Assembly: GCF_033170155.1 (NCBI RefSeq)
Contig: NZ_CP137079.1
Coordinates: 248,001 to 312,000 of the forward strand
From: Raineyella sp. W15-4
GTDB taxonomy: Bacteria > Actinomycetota > Actinomycetes > Propionibacteriales > Propionibacteriaceae
Direction of reading: 5' to 3'
Length of the DNA: 64,000 bases
Shown here: piece by piece, positions 34,966-43,690 of the stretch
Position numbering within the stretch: position 1 is the stretch's first letter
Layout of the letters: every line of letters begins with the position of its first letter
The notes under the pieces: model-generated
The model's database searches: none
Told to the model about the DNA's origin: nothing
Seen by the model: only the letters and a program-made list of their open reading frames with translations
Program-made: the position numbers and the translations under genes

Positions 34966-35568
34966 ATGGACCCCCGCTCCCTGGCACAGCGTGAACGTCA
35001 CGCCCTGTGCGACCTGTTCCTCGAGGTCGACCCGCACACCCCGGTGCTCTGCGAGGGCTGGGTGGCGTACGACCTCGCTGCGCACCTGTGGGTCCGCGAC
35101 ACCGACCCGCTGGCCGGTGCCGGTATCGCGGTGCCGGCGCTGCTCGGGTGGCTCACCGACGCCCGGATCGCCCGGGCCCGGCGGCTGCACACCTATCCGG
35201 ACCTGGTCGCCCGGGTCCGCAAGGGGCCCCCGGCGGTGTTGCGGCCGGCGGACGAGCTGATCAACACGCTGGAATACCTCATCCACCACGAGGACCTGCG
35301 CCGCGGCGAGAGTTTCGACGTCCCGGGGCGGGAACAGACCGAGGCCGACGACGCCGAGATCATGTCCCGGCTGGTCGGCCTGGCCCGGCTCCAACTGCGG
35401 TCGCGGCAGGTCCGCACCGTCTTGTTGGACGAGCGCAGCGGTCGGCAGATCGTGGTGGGCAAGGGCCCCGAGCTGGTGACGGTCACCGGCCGCCCCACCG
35501 AGCTGGCGCTGTACGCCTTCGGCCGGGCCCGCGCCGCCCACCTCCGCGTCGAGCGGACCGCCGATTGA
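34966..35568 (+). CDS. TIGR03085 / maleylpyruvate isomerase-like (DinB) protein
   Basis: This 200-residue protein is of the actinobacterial TIGR03085 family, related to the DinB/mycothiol-dependent maleylpyruvate isomerase fold. Metal-binding His residues are expected at DLAAHLWVRDTD and EYLIHHEDLRRGE. The motif VTGRPTELALYAFGR is the usual C-terminal part. Function is unproven; many members use mycothiol as thiol cofactor. ATG 34966 follows GGAGAGGA. Confidence 0.85.
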   Translation: MDPRSLAQRERHALCDLFLEVDPHTPVLCEGWVAYDLAAHLWVRDTDPLAGAGIAVPALLGWLTDARIARARRLHTYPDLVARVRKGPPAVLRPADELINTLEYLIHHEDLRRGESFDVPGREQTEADDAEIMSRLVGLARLQLRSRQVRTVLLDERSGRQIVVGKGPELVTVTGRPTELALYAFGRARAAHLRVERTAD

Positions 35569-35607
35569 CTCTGGCGGCGGTGGCCCCCACGGCCCTAGGG
35601 TGGCCGC

Positions 35608-36009
35608 ATGGACGCCCGCAACGTTCTCGGCGAACCTCTCCATCCCTGCGGCACTGATCCGGTCACCGGCTTCTTCCGCGACGGCTACTGCGCCACCTCT
35701 CCGGAGGATCTCGGCAGCCACACCGTCTGCGCGCTGATGACCCGGGAGTTCCTGGAGTTCCAGCGGACCATCGGCAACAACCTGATCGACCCGGCCCCCG
35801 CCCACGGGTTCCCCGGCCTGCGTCCCGGTGACGCCTGGTGCGTCGTCGCCACCCGGTGGGTCCAGGCCTTCCGGGCCGGGATCGTGGCACCCGTGGTGCT
35901 GGCCGCCACCCACGAGGCGGTGCTGGAGTACATCTCGCTGGAGGAACTGGTGGGCTGCTCGGCCGACGTACCCGACGACATCAGCTCGATCGCGCCGGAC
36001 GCCGGCTGA
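35608..36009 (+). CDS. DUF2237 family protein
   Basis: This 133-residue protein matches the DUF2237 family: NVLGEPLHPCGTDPVTGFFR, then THTVCA-like SHTVCALMTREFLEF, PGDAWCVVATRWVQAF and VVLAATHEAVLEYISLEEL. The conserved Cys residues at the start and in the SHTVC motif are present. The function is unknown. It lies 39 bp after the TIGR03085 gene on the same strand. Confidence 0.9.
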   Translation: MDARNVLGEPLHPCGTDPVTGFFRDGYCATSPEDLGSHTVCALMTREFLEFQRTIGNNLIDPAPAHGFPGLRPGDAWCVVATRWVQAFRAGIVAPVVLAATHEAVLEYISLEELVGCSADVPDDISSIAPDAG

Positions 36010-36083
36010 GCCGACGTCGTCTGAGCGACGCCGGCCGAGCCGGTGAACCAGGGCTGTCCGGTCCGGGCACGCGCGCCGGACGG

Positions 36084-36653
36084 TCAGGCCCCCAGGGTCA
36101 GTGCGAGCACCTCGGCGCCCGGACGGGCCAACAGGTCGTGCGGTTCGACGAGGAGCTTGCTGCCCCGGATGCCGGACCCGATGACGACCTGGTCGCGCTT
36201 CAGCACCGTCGCGTCGACCAGCAGTGGCCACTCCGCCGGCAGACCGATCGGCGTGATGCCGCCGTACTCCATCCCGGTCAGCGCCACCGCCTCGTCCTGG
36301 GGCGCGAAGCTCAATTTGCGGGCGCCGAGGTGGCGGCGGACGACGCCGTTGATGTCCGCCCGGTCGGTGGAGAGCACCAGGACCGCGGCGTACGACACGA
36401 GCCCGCCGCGCTTGCCGGCGACGATGACACAGTTCGCCGAATGCGACGGCGCGGACCCGTACGTCGCACAGAACTCGGCGGTGTCCGCCAGGGTCGGGTC
36501 GATCGGGGCGACCCTCGCCGACGGGTAATCCGCGATCACGTCGGCGGTGGGGGTGGCGAGCAGTTCGAGCGGATCAGCGCCCAGGTCGGAGCCTGCCGGG
36601 GCCGCGGTGCTGGTGGGTGTCCAGGTCAGGTTTCCTTCGGCGGGGGTGGTCAT
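36084..36653 (-). CDS. YbaK/EbsC-type aminoacyl-tRNA deacylase
   Basis: This 189-residue protein belongs to the YbaK/ProX editing-domain superfamily, which removes wrongly attached amino acids from tRNA. Conserved parts include the early segment with SAPSHSANCVIVAGKRGG, the Lys in HLGARKLSFA, and the GGITPIGLPAEWPLLVD motif near the end. The N-terminal about 40 residues are an unusual Ala/Pro-rich extension. ATG 36653 is used; no strong partner gene is nearby. Confidence 0.85.
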   Translation of the reverse strand: MTTPAEGNLTWTPTSTAAPAGSDLGADPLELLATPTADVIADYPSARVAPIDPTLADTAEFCATYGSAPSHSANCVIVAGKRGGLVSYAAVLVLSTDRADINGVVRRHLGARKLSFAPQDEAVALTGMEYGGITPIGLPAEWPLLVDATVLKRDQVVIGSGIRGSKLLVEPHDLLARPGAEVLALTLGA

Positions 36654-36700
36654 GGAGCGCAGGATAGTCCGGCACCGGATCCACCTCGGCTCCGGACCGC

Positions 36701-37729
36701 TCAGGACGGCGGCCCGGAGCTCGCCCGGACCACCAGCCGGGTCGGCACCAGGATCCGCCGGGTCGCCCCGGCCGGATGCTCTGCCAACTGTTCGATCAGC
36801 GCCGCCACCAGTTCCCGCCCGATGGTGCCGAAGTCTTGGGCCACCGTGGTCAGCGGTGGCCACAGCCACTCCGCCATCAGGTCGTCGAAGCCGACCACCG
36901 ACACGTCCGCCGGCACCCGCCGACCCGCCTCGTGCAGGGCCCGCAGCGTCCCCTGGGCCATCTCGTCATTGGCGCAGAACACCGCCGTCACCGACGGGTC
37001 CGCCGCCAGCGCCAGGCCGGCGGCATAGCCGGAGCGGGGGGTCCAGTCGCCGCGCAGCACCGGGGGGACCGGTCGGCCCGCCTCTCGCAGGGTCTGCTCC
37101 CAGGCCGCCTCGCGCGCGGTCGCCTGGACCGAACTGGTCGGGCCGGACACATGGTGGATGGTCCGGTGGCCGAGCCCGAGCAGGTGGTCGACCGCCTGGC
37201 GGGTGCCGGCGGCCTGGTCGGTGCCGACCGCGGTGTGGCTGTCCGCGTAGCGGAAGTCACCGACCACGATCGGCACCCGGGCCGGCAGCTCCACCCGGGC
37301 CGGCTGCGGCGTCTCCAGGCTCAGCACGACCATGCCGTCGACCGACTGTCCCAGCTTGGTGAACGCGTCGAAGAAGTCCTCCGCACTGGAGGTCGGGGTG
37401 TCGATCAGCATCACCGCATAGTCCTCGTCGCGCAGCGCCTCGATCACCGCTTCGGTGATGTGCGCCTCGCCGGTCCGGGACAGCCGGTGGCCGACCACGC
37501 CGATCGTCCGGAACGACCCGTACCGCAGCGCCCGGGCCGCCCGGTTCGGCAGGTAGCCGAGCTGGCGCATCGCGGCCCGTACTCGCGCGGCGGTCTCCGG
37601 CCGGACCGATGCTTCCCCCCGGGCGACCCGGGACACGGTCTGTGACGACACCTCGGCGAGCCGGGCCACGTCCGCCATCGAGACCGCCGGTCCGGAGGCC
37701 GCGGGACGGCCGGCCCGCGGACCGGTCAT
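36701..37729 (-). CDS. LacI-family regulator of the galactose locus
   Basis: This 342-residue LacI/GalR protein has the helix-turn-helix MADVARLAEVSSQTVSRVAR (about residues 18-37), hinge PNRAARALRYG, and a sugar-binding domain ending VSVVGFDDLMAEWLWPPLTT. ATG 37729 overlaps the galM stop (ATGA), so it is the last gene of the galK operon and is expressed with it. I infer it binds the two palindromes at 41436-41531 and responds to galactose. Confidence 0.9.
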   Translation of the reverse strand: MTGPRAGRPAASGPAVSMADVARLAEVSSQTVSRVARGEASVRPETAARVRAAMRQLGYLPNRAARALRYGSFRTIGVVGHRLSRTGEAHITEAVIEALRDEDYAVMLIDTPTSSAEDFFDAFTKLGQSVDGMVVLSLETPQPARVELPARVPIVVGDFRYADSHTAVGTDQAAGTRQAVDHLLGLGHRTIHHVSGPTSSVQATAREAAWEQTLREAGRPVPPVLRGDWTPRSGYAAGLALAADPSVTAVFCANDEMAQGTLRALHEAGRRVPADVSVVGFDDLMAEWLWPPLTTVAQDFGTIGRELVAALIEQLAEHPAGATRRILVPTRLVVRASSGPPS

Positions 37730-38661
37730 ACTGCCGCCCTCCCGGACCCGCCCTCCAGGCACAGCCCCCAGCTCACCGTGTGGGTGGCCCCGGGCGCGAT
37801 CACCGCCAGGTCCTGGCCGGTGACGAACGCATTGGCCGGGCAGGACATCGGCTCCGCCGCCACCCCGGTGCGCTGGTAGCGGCCGGTCTCCGGGAAGTCG
37901 CCGGTGCAGACCTGCCAGTAGGCCAGCGGCGGACGCATCCAGGCGGCGGCCGTCGCGCCGTCCGGAGCGGTCAGCCGCACCCAGGACCGGCCGTCACGGT
38001 AGGTGGCGGAGGCGAAGCCGTCATCCAGGGAGGCGGTGCCGATCGTCCGGGCGGTGGAGAAGTCCTTCTCTGCCGGCAGCGCCTCGGTCGCCACCGGCAG
38101 CAGCCGGTCGTCGGTGCGCAGCCAACGGCCGGCGTCCACCCGGAGGATGCAGTCGTCGACCCGGGCCCGGCCCGGTGACAGCCACGGGTGGAAGCCGACC
38201 CCGTACGGTGCCCTGGCCTCGCCGGTGTTGATGGCGGTCAGCCGTACGGTCAGGCCGTCTGCGGCGAGCCGGTAGTGCACGTGCACGTCGAGGCGGTACG
38301 GGTAGCCGGGGCGGGGGAGCAGGGTCAAGGCCAGCTCGACGTGGTTGTCGGAGTGACCGACCGGCCGCCAGTCGAGGGTGTGCGCCAGGCCGTGGTTGGC
38401 GACCCGACGGTCCGGCTCATTGATCGGCAGCTGGTGGGTCGTCCCGTCGAACCGGTAGCGCCCGTCGGCGAGCCGGTTGGGCCAGGGCAACAGGATCGCG
38501 CCGTGCATCGCGGGGGGCAGCTCGTCCGCCCCGAACGGCACCACCACGTCGCGCTCGCCGACCCGGTAGGACCGCAGCGCGGCGCCGCGCTCGGTGATCA
38601 CCGCCTGCTGGTCGCCGTGGCTGATGGCGAACTGGCGGCCGGTCGGGCCGGTCGGGGTCAT
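37726..38661 (-). CDS. galM: Aldose 1-epimerase (galactose mutarotase)
   Basis: This 311-residue aldose 1-epimerase is of the YeaD/LacX-like actinobacterial type. Motifs: ILLPWPNRLADGRYRFDG, PINEPDRRVANHGLAH with the catalytic His region, YPYRLDVHVHYRL and PYGVGFHPWLSPG. The catalytic Glu is probably the one in the VCTGDFPETGRYQR / VAAEPMSCPANAF region. It overlaps the stop of the UDPGP gene and the start of lacI by ATGA. Confidence 0.9.
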   Translation of the reverse strand: MTPTGPTGRQFAISHGDQQAVITERGAALRSYRVGERDVVVPFGADELPPAMHGAILLPWPNRLADGRYRFDGTTHQLPINEPDRRVANHGLAHTLDWRPVGHSDNHVELALTLLPRPGYPYRLDVHVHYRLAADGLTVRLTAINTGEARAPYGVGFHPWLSPGRARVDDCILRVDAGRWLRTDDRLLPVATEALPAEKDFSTARTIGTASLDDGFASATYRDGRSWVRLTAPDGATAAAWMRPPLAYWQVCTGDFPETGRYQRTGVAAEPMSCPANAFVTGQDLAVIAPGATHTVSWGLCLEGGSGRAAV

Positions 38662-40094
38662 CGGTCGCTCATCTCTCCGCCCGCGGCGCTGCCGGCATCC
38701 AGGGCGGCGGCGTACCTGGCCAGGTCCGTCCCGTCGGGGACGGTGTGTGGGGTGCCCGGATCGGGCAGGTGGACGTCCCCGGTGGCGACGACGCCCGCGC
38801 CGAAGGTCCAGTCGCCGTCCACGGTGAGCCGGTCGGCCCGGCGCACCGAGGGCACGCCGGCGGGGAACCGGGCGTCGAAGTCGGCGATCCGCCTGTAGTG
38901 GCGGGGGTCGAGGCGGACCAGGCAGGCCCGCTCGGGCACCAGCCGCAGCCGGAAGTCGGCGCCCAGGTCGTACGCGTCGGAGCGCAGCAGCAGCAGGTCG
39001 TCGGTGGTCTTCACCGGCAGAAACCGGGCCCGTTCCACCAGCACCGGCGCCGGGTCGTCGAAGAGCTCCACCACCGCACCCAGCGCACACTCGATCTGGT
39101 ACACCTCCGGCGAGGAGGGGGCGGTCGGGTCGACGTGCTTGCGGTTGCGGATCAGCGGCAACCCGGGCACCCCGCCCCGGGCGGCCAGCGCGTCGCGCAG
39201 CGCGACCAGGTCGAACCACAGGTTGTTGGTGTGGAAGTACGGGTGCCGGTGCTCGTCGGTGAACCAGCGCATGTCGTCGGCGGGCGTCTGCGCGGTGTCG
39301 CGGAGGATCATCCGGCCGTCTGCCTTGCGCCGGCCGAGGTGGCCGCCCTTGCGGTCGGCGGGCGTGCGCCGGCACACCTCCGGGGCGTACGGCGCCCCGC
39401 TCGCCGCGAACCAGCCGGCGATCCGGCCGTCGGGGGCGGCGCCGAGGTTGTCGGCGTTGGAGGTGTTGGCGTAGCGGTAGCCGCGGTCGATCAGCGCGTC
39501 GAGCAGCCCGGTGGTGAGCAGCGCGACGTAGATGTCGCCGTGGCCGGGCGGACACCACTCCAGCGCGGGATCCGCCGGCCAGTCGACCGGCTCCAGCGAG
39601 TCGACCAGCAGCTTCGGCTCCCGGTGCTGGACGAAGTCCAGCGGCAGCCCGTCATGGGCCAGGTCCGGATAGGCCGCCAGCGCGGCCAGCGAGTCGTCCC
39701 GGGTGCGGAAGCTGTCCATCAGCAGCAGCGGCAGGTCCACCCCGCTGGTCGTACGGGTGTGCCGGATCTGCCCGGCGATGATGTCCAGGAAGCTCAGCCC
39801 GTCGCGCACCGGCAGCAGCGACTTTGCCCGGTCCATCCCCATCGAGGTGCCCAGCCCGCCGTTGAGCTTGATCAGCACCGTGTGGGCCAGCGCCTCGCGC
39901 TGCTGTTCGGGGGAGACCTCGACCTCGGCGATGTCGGTGACGTCGAGCACCGGGTCGATGGTGTCCTCGGGGATCAGGCCGGTGCGGCCCTCCTCGAGCT
40001 GGGCGTAGTAGCGGGCGAACACCTCGACGGCCAGGTCGGGCAGGCCGGCTCGGCGCATCCGCTCGGTGGCGTGCCGCAGTCCCGCGGCGCTCAT
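38658..40094 (-). CDS. UDPGP-family UTP-sugar-1-phosphate uridylyltransferase
   Basis: This 478-residue protein is of the eukaryote-like UDPGP type, found also in bifidobacteria. The nucleotide-binding loop is VLIKLNGGLGTSMGMDRAKS; other motifs are FVQHREPKLL, WCPPGHGDIYVAL, YANTSNADNLGA and the Lys-containing KGGHLGRRKADGR. It lies between galK and galM, where galT would be expected. It could use galactose 1-phosphate as well as glucose 1-phosphate. No galE is in the window. Its start overlaps the galK stop (ATGA). Confidence 0.9.
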   Translation of the reverse strand: MSAAGLRHATERMRRAGLPDLAVEVFARYYAQLEEGRTGLIPEDTIDPVLDVTDIAEVEVSPEQQREALAHTVLIKLNGGLGTSMGMDRAKSLLPVRDGLSFLDIIAGQIRHTRTTSGVDLPLLLMDSFRTRDDSLAALAAYPDLAHDGLPLDFVQHREPKLLVDSLEPVDWPADPALEWCPPGHGDIYVALLTTGLLDALIDRGYRYANTSNADNLGAAPDGRIAGWFAASGAPYAPEVCRRTPADRKGGHLGRRKADGRMILRDTAQTPADDMRWFTDEHRHPYFHTNNLWFDLVALRDALAARGGVPGLPLIRNRKHVDPTAPSSPEVYQIECALGAVVELFDDPAPVLVERARFLPVKTTDDLLLLRSDAYDLGADFRLRLVPERACLVRLDPRHYRRIADFDARFPAGVPSVRRADRLTVDGDWTFGAGVVATGDVHLPDPGTPHTVPDGTDLARYAAALDAGSAAGGEMSDR

Positions 40095-41344
40095 CGGTGT
40101 GCTCCGTCCACCCGGCCGCCCGCCGCGGAGGCCAGCGCGACGAGGAACCGCGGTGGGTTCCAGTCGCGCCGGGCGTACGCGTCGGTCACTGCGGCGGCAA
40201 CCGCGTCGACCCGGTCGGTCGGGGTCAGGGCGATCGCCGAGCCGCCGAAGCCGCCGCCGGTCATCCGGGCGCCCAGTGCTCCCGCGGTGCGGGCGGTCTC
40301 CACGGCGACGTCGAGTTCCGCACAGCTCACCTCGTAGTCGTCGCGCAGCGAGGTGTGCGAGGCGTCCAGCACCGGCCCGAGGGCGTCGTAGCGGCCGGCG
40401 CGGAGCAGCGCGACGAACCGGCCGACCCGGTCGATCTCGGTGACGACGTGGCGCACCCGGCGCTGCTCGACCGGGTCGGTGAGCCGGGCCAGCGTGGCCT
40501 GCGGGTCCGGCAACTGGCGCAGCGTCGGCACCCCCTCGCGGGTTGCCACCGCCTCGCAGGTGGCCCGGCGGGCGGCGTACTGTCCGTCGACCAGGGTGTG
40601 CTTGGCCCGGGTGTCGATCACCAGCAGGGCCAGCCCGACCCGGCCGAGGTCGAACGGCACCTGGTCGACGGAACCGTCCAGGGTGTCGAGCAGCAGGGCC
40701 TGGCCCTCCCGGGTGAACAGCGCCGCGGCCTGGTCCATCCCGCCGGTCGGTGCGCCGACCACTTCGTTCTCGGCCCGGACACAGGCCGCGGCCAGTGTCG
40801 CCCGCCCGGCCGGATCGCCGGCCAGGCCCAGGCTGTGGGTCTCGTCGAGGGCGAGCGCCATCGCGCACTCGATCGCCGCGGAGGAGGACAGGCCTGCGCC
40901 CCACGGCACGCAGGACACCACGGCGGCGTCGAAGCCACCCAGCCAGGCGCCCTGCTGCCCCAGCGTCCAGGCGGGCCCGGCGGCGTAGCCGACCCAGGAC
41001 GGGATGTCCCCGCCGGGACGGATGTCGTCCAGGGTGCCCTCCCAGCGGGTGGGCTCGGCGTCGTCGGAGGCGAGCCGGACCATCCGGTCGGGTCGTCGGC
41101 GGAGCGCGACGTACGTCCGGTGCGGCAGCGCGATCGGCAGGCAGGGGCCGCCGTTGTAGTCGACGTGCTCGCCGATCAGGTTGACCCGGCCGGGGGCCGC
41201 CCAGACCCCGTCGGGCGGGGTGGCGCGGGCGCCGCCGACCTCCTGGCCGTACGTCTGGCTGAAGAGGTCACGGGCGCGTCGTACGCCCTCCTCGCCGGAC
41301 CAGCTGGGGATGCCCGTCGTCGTGGTGGGGGTGCCCGTCGTCAT
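40091..41344 (-). CDS. galK: Galactokinase
   Basis: This 417-residue GHMP kinase has the galactokinase signature APGRVNLIGEHVDYNGGPCL, the ATP loop VPWGAGLSSSAAIECAMAL and the C-terminal GARMTGGGFGGSAIAL. It converts galactose to galactose 1-phosphate. ATG 41344 follows GGAAGGAA. It is the first gene of the minus-strand gal operon and faces the symporter gene across a 248-bp control region. Confidence 0.95.
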   Translation of the reverse strand: MTTGTPTTTTGIPSWSGEEGVRRARDLFSQTYGQEVGGARATPPDGVWAAPGRVNLIGEHVDYNGGPCLPIALPHRTYVALRRRPDRMVRLASDDAEPTRWEGTLDDIRPGGDIPSWVGYAAGPAWTLGQQGAWLGGFDAAVVSCVPWGAGLSSSAAIECAMALALDETHSLGLAGDPAGRATLAAACVRAENEVVGAPTGGMDQAAALFTREGQALLLDTLDGSVDQVPFDLGRVGLALLVIDTRAKHTLVDGQYAARRATCEAVATREGVPTLRQLPDPQATLARLTDPVEQRRVRHVVTEIDRVGRFVALLRAGRYDALGPVLDASHTSLRDDYEVSCAELDVAVETARTAGALGARMTGGGFGGSAIALTPTDRVDAVAAAVTDAYARRDWNPPRFLVALASAAGGRVDGAHR

Positions 41345-41435
41345 TGTCAGTTCCTTCCGGTCCGGGGCCGTCGTTCCGGTGCCCGGCTCGCGTCGGGATC
41401 GCGACCCCTGGGCGTCAATGCCCCGTACTGGCTGC

Positions 41436-41453
41436 AATGGTGACGTAAACATC
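41436..41453. promoter_or_regulatory. LacI-type operator, galK side
   Basis: AATGGTGACGTAAACATC matches the palindrome at 41514-41531 at 15 of 18 positions. Its position close to galK suggests control of the minus-strand operon. Confidence 0.7.
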
Positions 41454-41470
41454 GCCGCCACGCAAGTCGG

Positions 41471-41499
41471 TTGACAGCATCCGAGAACTTTGTCAACAT
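41471..41499 (+). promoter_or_regulatory. Promoter of the symporter gene
   Basis: TTGACA at 41471-41476 is followed after 17 bp by CAACAT at 41494-41499. It lies between the two operators, with the downstream one just after the inferred start site. TGTCAA at 41491-41496 forms an inverted copy of the -35 box, so a divergent promoter may overlap. Confidence 0.5.
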
Positions 41500-41513
41500 C
41501 GTTCCATTGCGAC

Positions 41514-41531
41514 AATGTTGACGTTAACATT
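41514..41531. promoter_or_regulatory. LacI-type operator, symporter side
   Basis: AATGTTGACGTTAACATT is an 18-bp palindrome with only one mismatched pair. The centre CG and flanking TT/AA fit a LacI/GalR operator. The second copy is at 41436-41453, with centres 78 bp apart. Confidence 0.75.
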
Positions 41532-41592
41532 CGGCGCCCGGGAGAGCCCGGCGCGGGTGCGGCGGCAACCGTCTGAGAGGACATCAACGAGG

Positions 41593-43302
41593 ATGGCAAC
41601 ACTCATCCAAGCCAACGTCGTGGACTACCTGATCATCGGGATCTACTTCGTGGCAGTACTCGGCATCGGCCTGATCGCACGCCGACAGGCCTCGGATGCC
41701 ATCGGATTCTTCCTGTCCGGCCGGTCCCTCCCCGCGTGGGTGACCGGCCTCGCCTTCATCTCCGCCAACCTGGGTGCGGTGGAGATCATGGGCATGTCGG
41801 CCAACGGCGCCCAGATCGGCCTGCCGACCGTCCACTACTTCTGGGTCGGCGCCATCCCGGCGATGCTGTTCCTGGGTGTCGTGATGATGCCCTTCTACTA
41901 CGGCTCCAAGGTGCGATCGGTCCCCGAGTTCATGCGCAAGCGCTTCGGCACCGGCGCTCACCTGGTCAACTCGCTGTCGTTCGCCCTGGCGCAGCTGCTG
42001 ATCGCCGGCATCAACCTCTACCTGCTGGGCAGCATCGTGCACGCCCTGCTCGGCTGGCCGCTGTGGGTCGCCCTGCTGGTGGCCGCCGTCATCGTGCTGG
42101 CCTACATCACCTTCGGCGGCCTGAGCGCCGCCATCTACAACGAGGTGCTGCAGTTCTTCGTGATCGTGGCCTCGCTGCTGCCGCTCACCCTGATCGGCCT
42201 GCACCGGGTCGGCGGCTGGTCCGGCCTGAAGGAGAAGATCACCGCCGCCGCGGCCGCCGCCCCGGCGAGCGCCAACGTCGCCCCGGCCGCCGAGCAGCTG
42301 CACTCCTGGCCCGGCCAGGCACTGTCCGGCTTCCACTCGCCGGTGCTGTCGGTGATCGGCATCGTCTTCGGCCTCGGCTTCGTGCTGTCCTTCGGCTACT
42401 GGACGACGAACTTCGTCGAGGTGCAGCGGGCAATGGCCTCGGAGTCGATGACCGCGGCCCGCAAGACGCCGATCATCGGCGCCTTCCCGAAGATGTTCGT
42501 GCCCTTCATCACCATCCTGCCGGGCATGCTCGCCGCGGTGCTGGTGAGCGAGATCGGCCAGGTCAAGAACGGCGCGCACATCGCCGGCGGGGCCTCCGGG
42601 CTCGGTGTGCAGTTCAACGACTCGCTGCTCTACATGATGCGGGACCTGCTGCCGAACGGCCTGCTCGGGCTGGCCATCACCGGCCTGCTCGCCGCGTTCA
42701 TGGCCGGCATGGCCGCCAACATCTCCGCTTTCAACACGGTGCTGTCGGTGGACCTGTGGCAGACGTACGTGGCCAAGGACAAGCCCGACCACTACTACGT
42801 CACCGTCGGCCGGTACGCCACCCTGGCCGCCACGATCATCGCCATCTTCACCGCGCTGATCGCCGGCCAGTTCTCGAACATCATGGACTACCTGCAGACC
42901 CTGTTCGGGTTCTTCAACGCGCCGCTGTTCGCCACCTTCATCGTCGGCATGTTCTGGAAGCGGATGACCCCCACCGCCGGTTGGGTCGGTCTGATCGTCG
43001 GCACCCTGTCCGCGGTCTTCGTCTGGCTGCTCAGCCTCGGCGGGGTGATCCACCTGCCCGGGCAGGGCACCGCCTTCGTCGCCGCCTCGGCCGGGTTCGT
43101 CATGGACGTGCTGGTCAGTGTGCTGGTGTCGCTGGGCACGAAGCCGAAGCCATCATCCGAGTTGGTCGGCTTCGTCTACTCCGAGACCCCGAAGTCCCAC
43201 TTCCACGACCCGGCGCTCGACACGATGCCATGGATCAGTCGGCCGGTCCCGCTCGCGGGAGTAGCCCTGGTCATCGCCATCATCCTGAACATCGCCTTCT
43301 GA
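41593..43302 (+). CDS. Sodium:solute symporter, probable galactose/glucose type
   Basis: This 569-residue SSS-family carrier has about 14 helices. Family motifs include FFLSGRSLPAWVTGLAFISANLGAVE (shown in part: GRSLPAWVTG) and the GLLGLAITGLLAAFMAGMAA sodium-site segment; YWTTNFVEVQRAM is the usual SGLT loop. ATG 41593 has GAGAGGA and a nearer GAGG upstream. Its place in the gal control region suggests sodium-coupled galactose uptake. Confidence 0.9.
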   Translation: MATLIQANVVDYLIIGIYFVAVLGIGLIARRQASDAIGFFLSGRSLPAWVTGLAFISANLGAVEIMGMSANGAQIGLPTVHYFWVGAIPAMLFLGVVMMPFYYGSKVRSVPEFMRKRFGTGAHLVNSLSFALAQLLIAGINLYLLGSIVHALLGWPLWVALLVAAVIVLAYITFGGLSAAIYNEVLQFFVIVASLLPLTLIGLHRVGGWSGLKEKITAAAAAAPASANVAPAAEQLHSWPGQALSGFHSPVLSVIGIVFGLGFVLSFGYWTTNFVEVQRAMASESMTAARKTPIIGAFPKMFVPFITILPGMLAAVLVSEIGQVKNGAHIAGGASGLGVQFNDSLLYMMRDLLPNGLLGLAITGLLAAFMAGMAANISAFNTVLSVDLWQTYVAKDKPDHYYVTVGRYATLAATIIAIFTALIAGQFSNIMDYLQTLFGFFNAPLFATFIVGMFWKRMTPTAGWVGLIVGTLSAVFVWLLSLGGVIHLPGQGTAFVAASAGFVMDVLVSVLVSLGTKPKPSSELVGFVYSETPKSHFHDPALDTMPWISRPVPLAGVALVIAIILNIAF

Positions 43303-43317
43303 TTCTGAGGAGCCACC

Positions 43318-43584
43318 ATGGTGACCACCGAAACCTCCCCCAGGCACCAGGCCGGGCTGTTCGACATCCGCAATGTCATCGGTCTGCTGCTCGGGATCTA
43401 CGGCCTGATCCTGCTGCTGATGGGCCTGTTCGCCGACAAGGGCCTCGACAAGACCGGCGGGGTCAACGCCAACCTCTGGGCCGGCCTGGCCCTGCTCGTC
43501 GTCGGCATCATCTTCGTCGTGTGGGCCCGGCTGCGGCCGATGCTCGTCCCGGAGGGGGCCGCTGCCGAGGGGCGCGGCCACTGA
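43318..43584 (+). CDS. Small two-helix membrane protein after the symporter
   Basis: This 88-residue protein has two hydrophobic helices (about residues 17-38 and 52-70: VIGLLLGIYGLILLLMGLFA and LWAGLALLVVGIIFVVWARL). It starts at ATG 43318, after AGGAG, 15 bp downstream of the symporter stop. Similar small proteins follow SSS genes in other actinobacteria, so it may be an accessory subunit; this is an inference. Confidence 0.8.
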   Translation: MVTTETSPRHQAGLFDIRNVIGLLLGIYGLILLLMGLFADKGLDKTGGVNANLWAGLALLVVGIIFVVWARLRPMLVPEGAAAEGRGH

Positions 43585-43611
43585 CCCGGGAGACCGAGCC
43601 CGGGACGATCA

Positions 43612-43653
43612 CAGGGGGCGTACGCCGGCGCGGAGCCGGGCGTACGCCCCCTG
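43612..43653. terminator. Bidirectional terminator-like hairpin
   Basis: Two perfectly complementary 15-base arms (CAGGGGGCGTACGCC at 43612-43626 and its complement at 43639-43653) flank a 12-base loop. It lies between the convergent symporter unit and the minus-strand small membrane protein gene. No strong T run is seen on either side. Confidence 0.6.
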
Positions 43654-43690
43654 GTGCTGTCCGTGGTCGGTGACCGCCGGTCGACCGGCC

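Noticed and set aside
38658-40337. Long plus-strand frames antisense to the UDPGP gene
   Set aside because: These are GC-driven shadows; the minus strand carries the full set of UDPGP motifs.
41584-43053. A 489-codon minus-strand frame over the symporter gene
   Set aside because: It is antisense to a clear 14-helix carrier and made largely of His, Gln, Asp and Glu.
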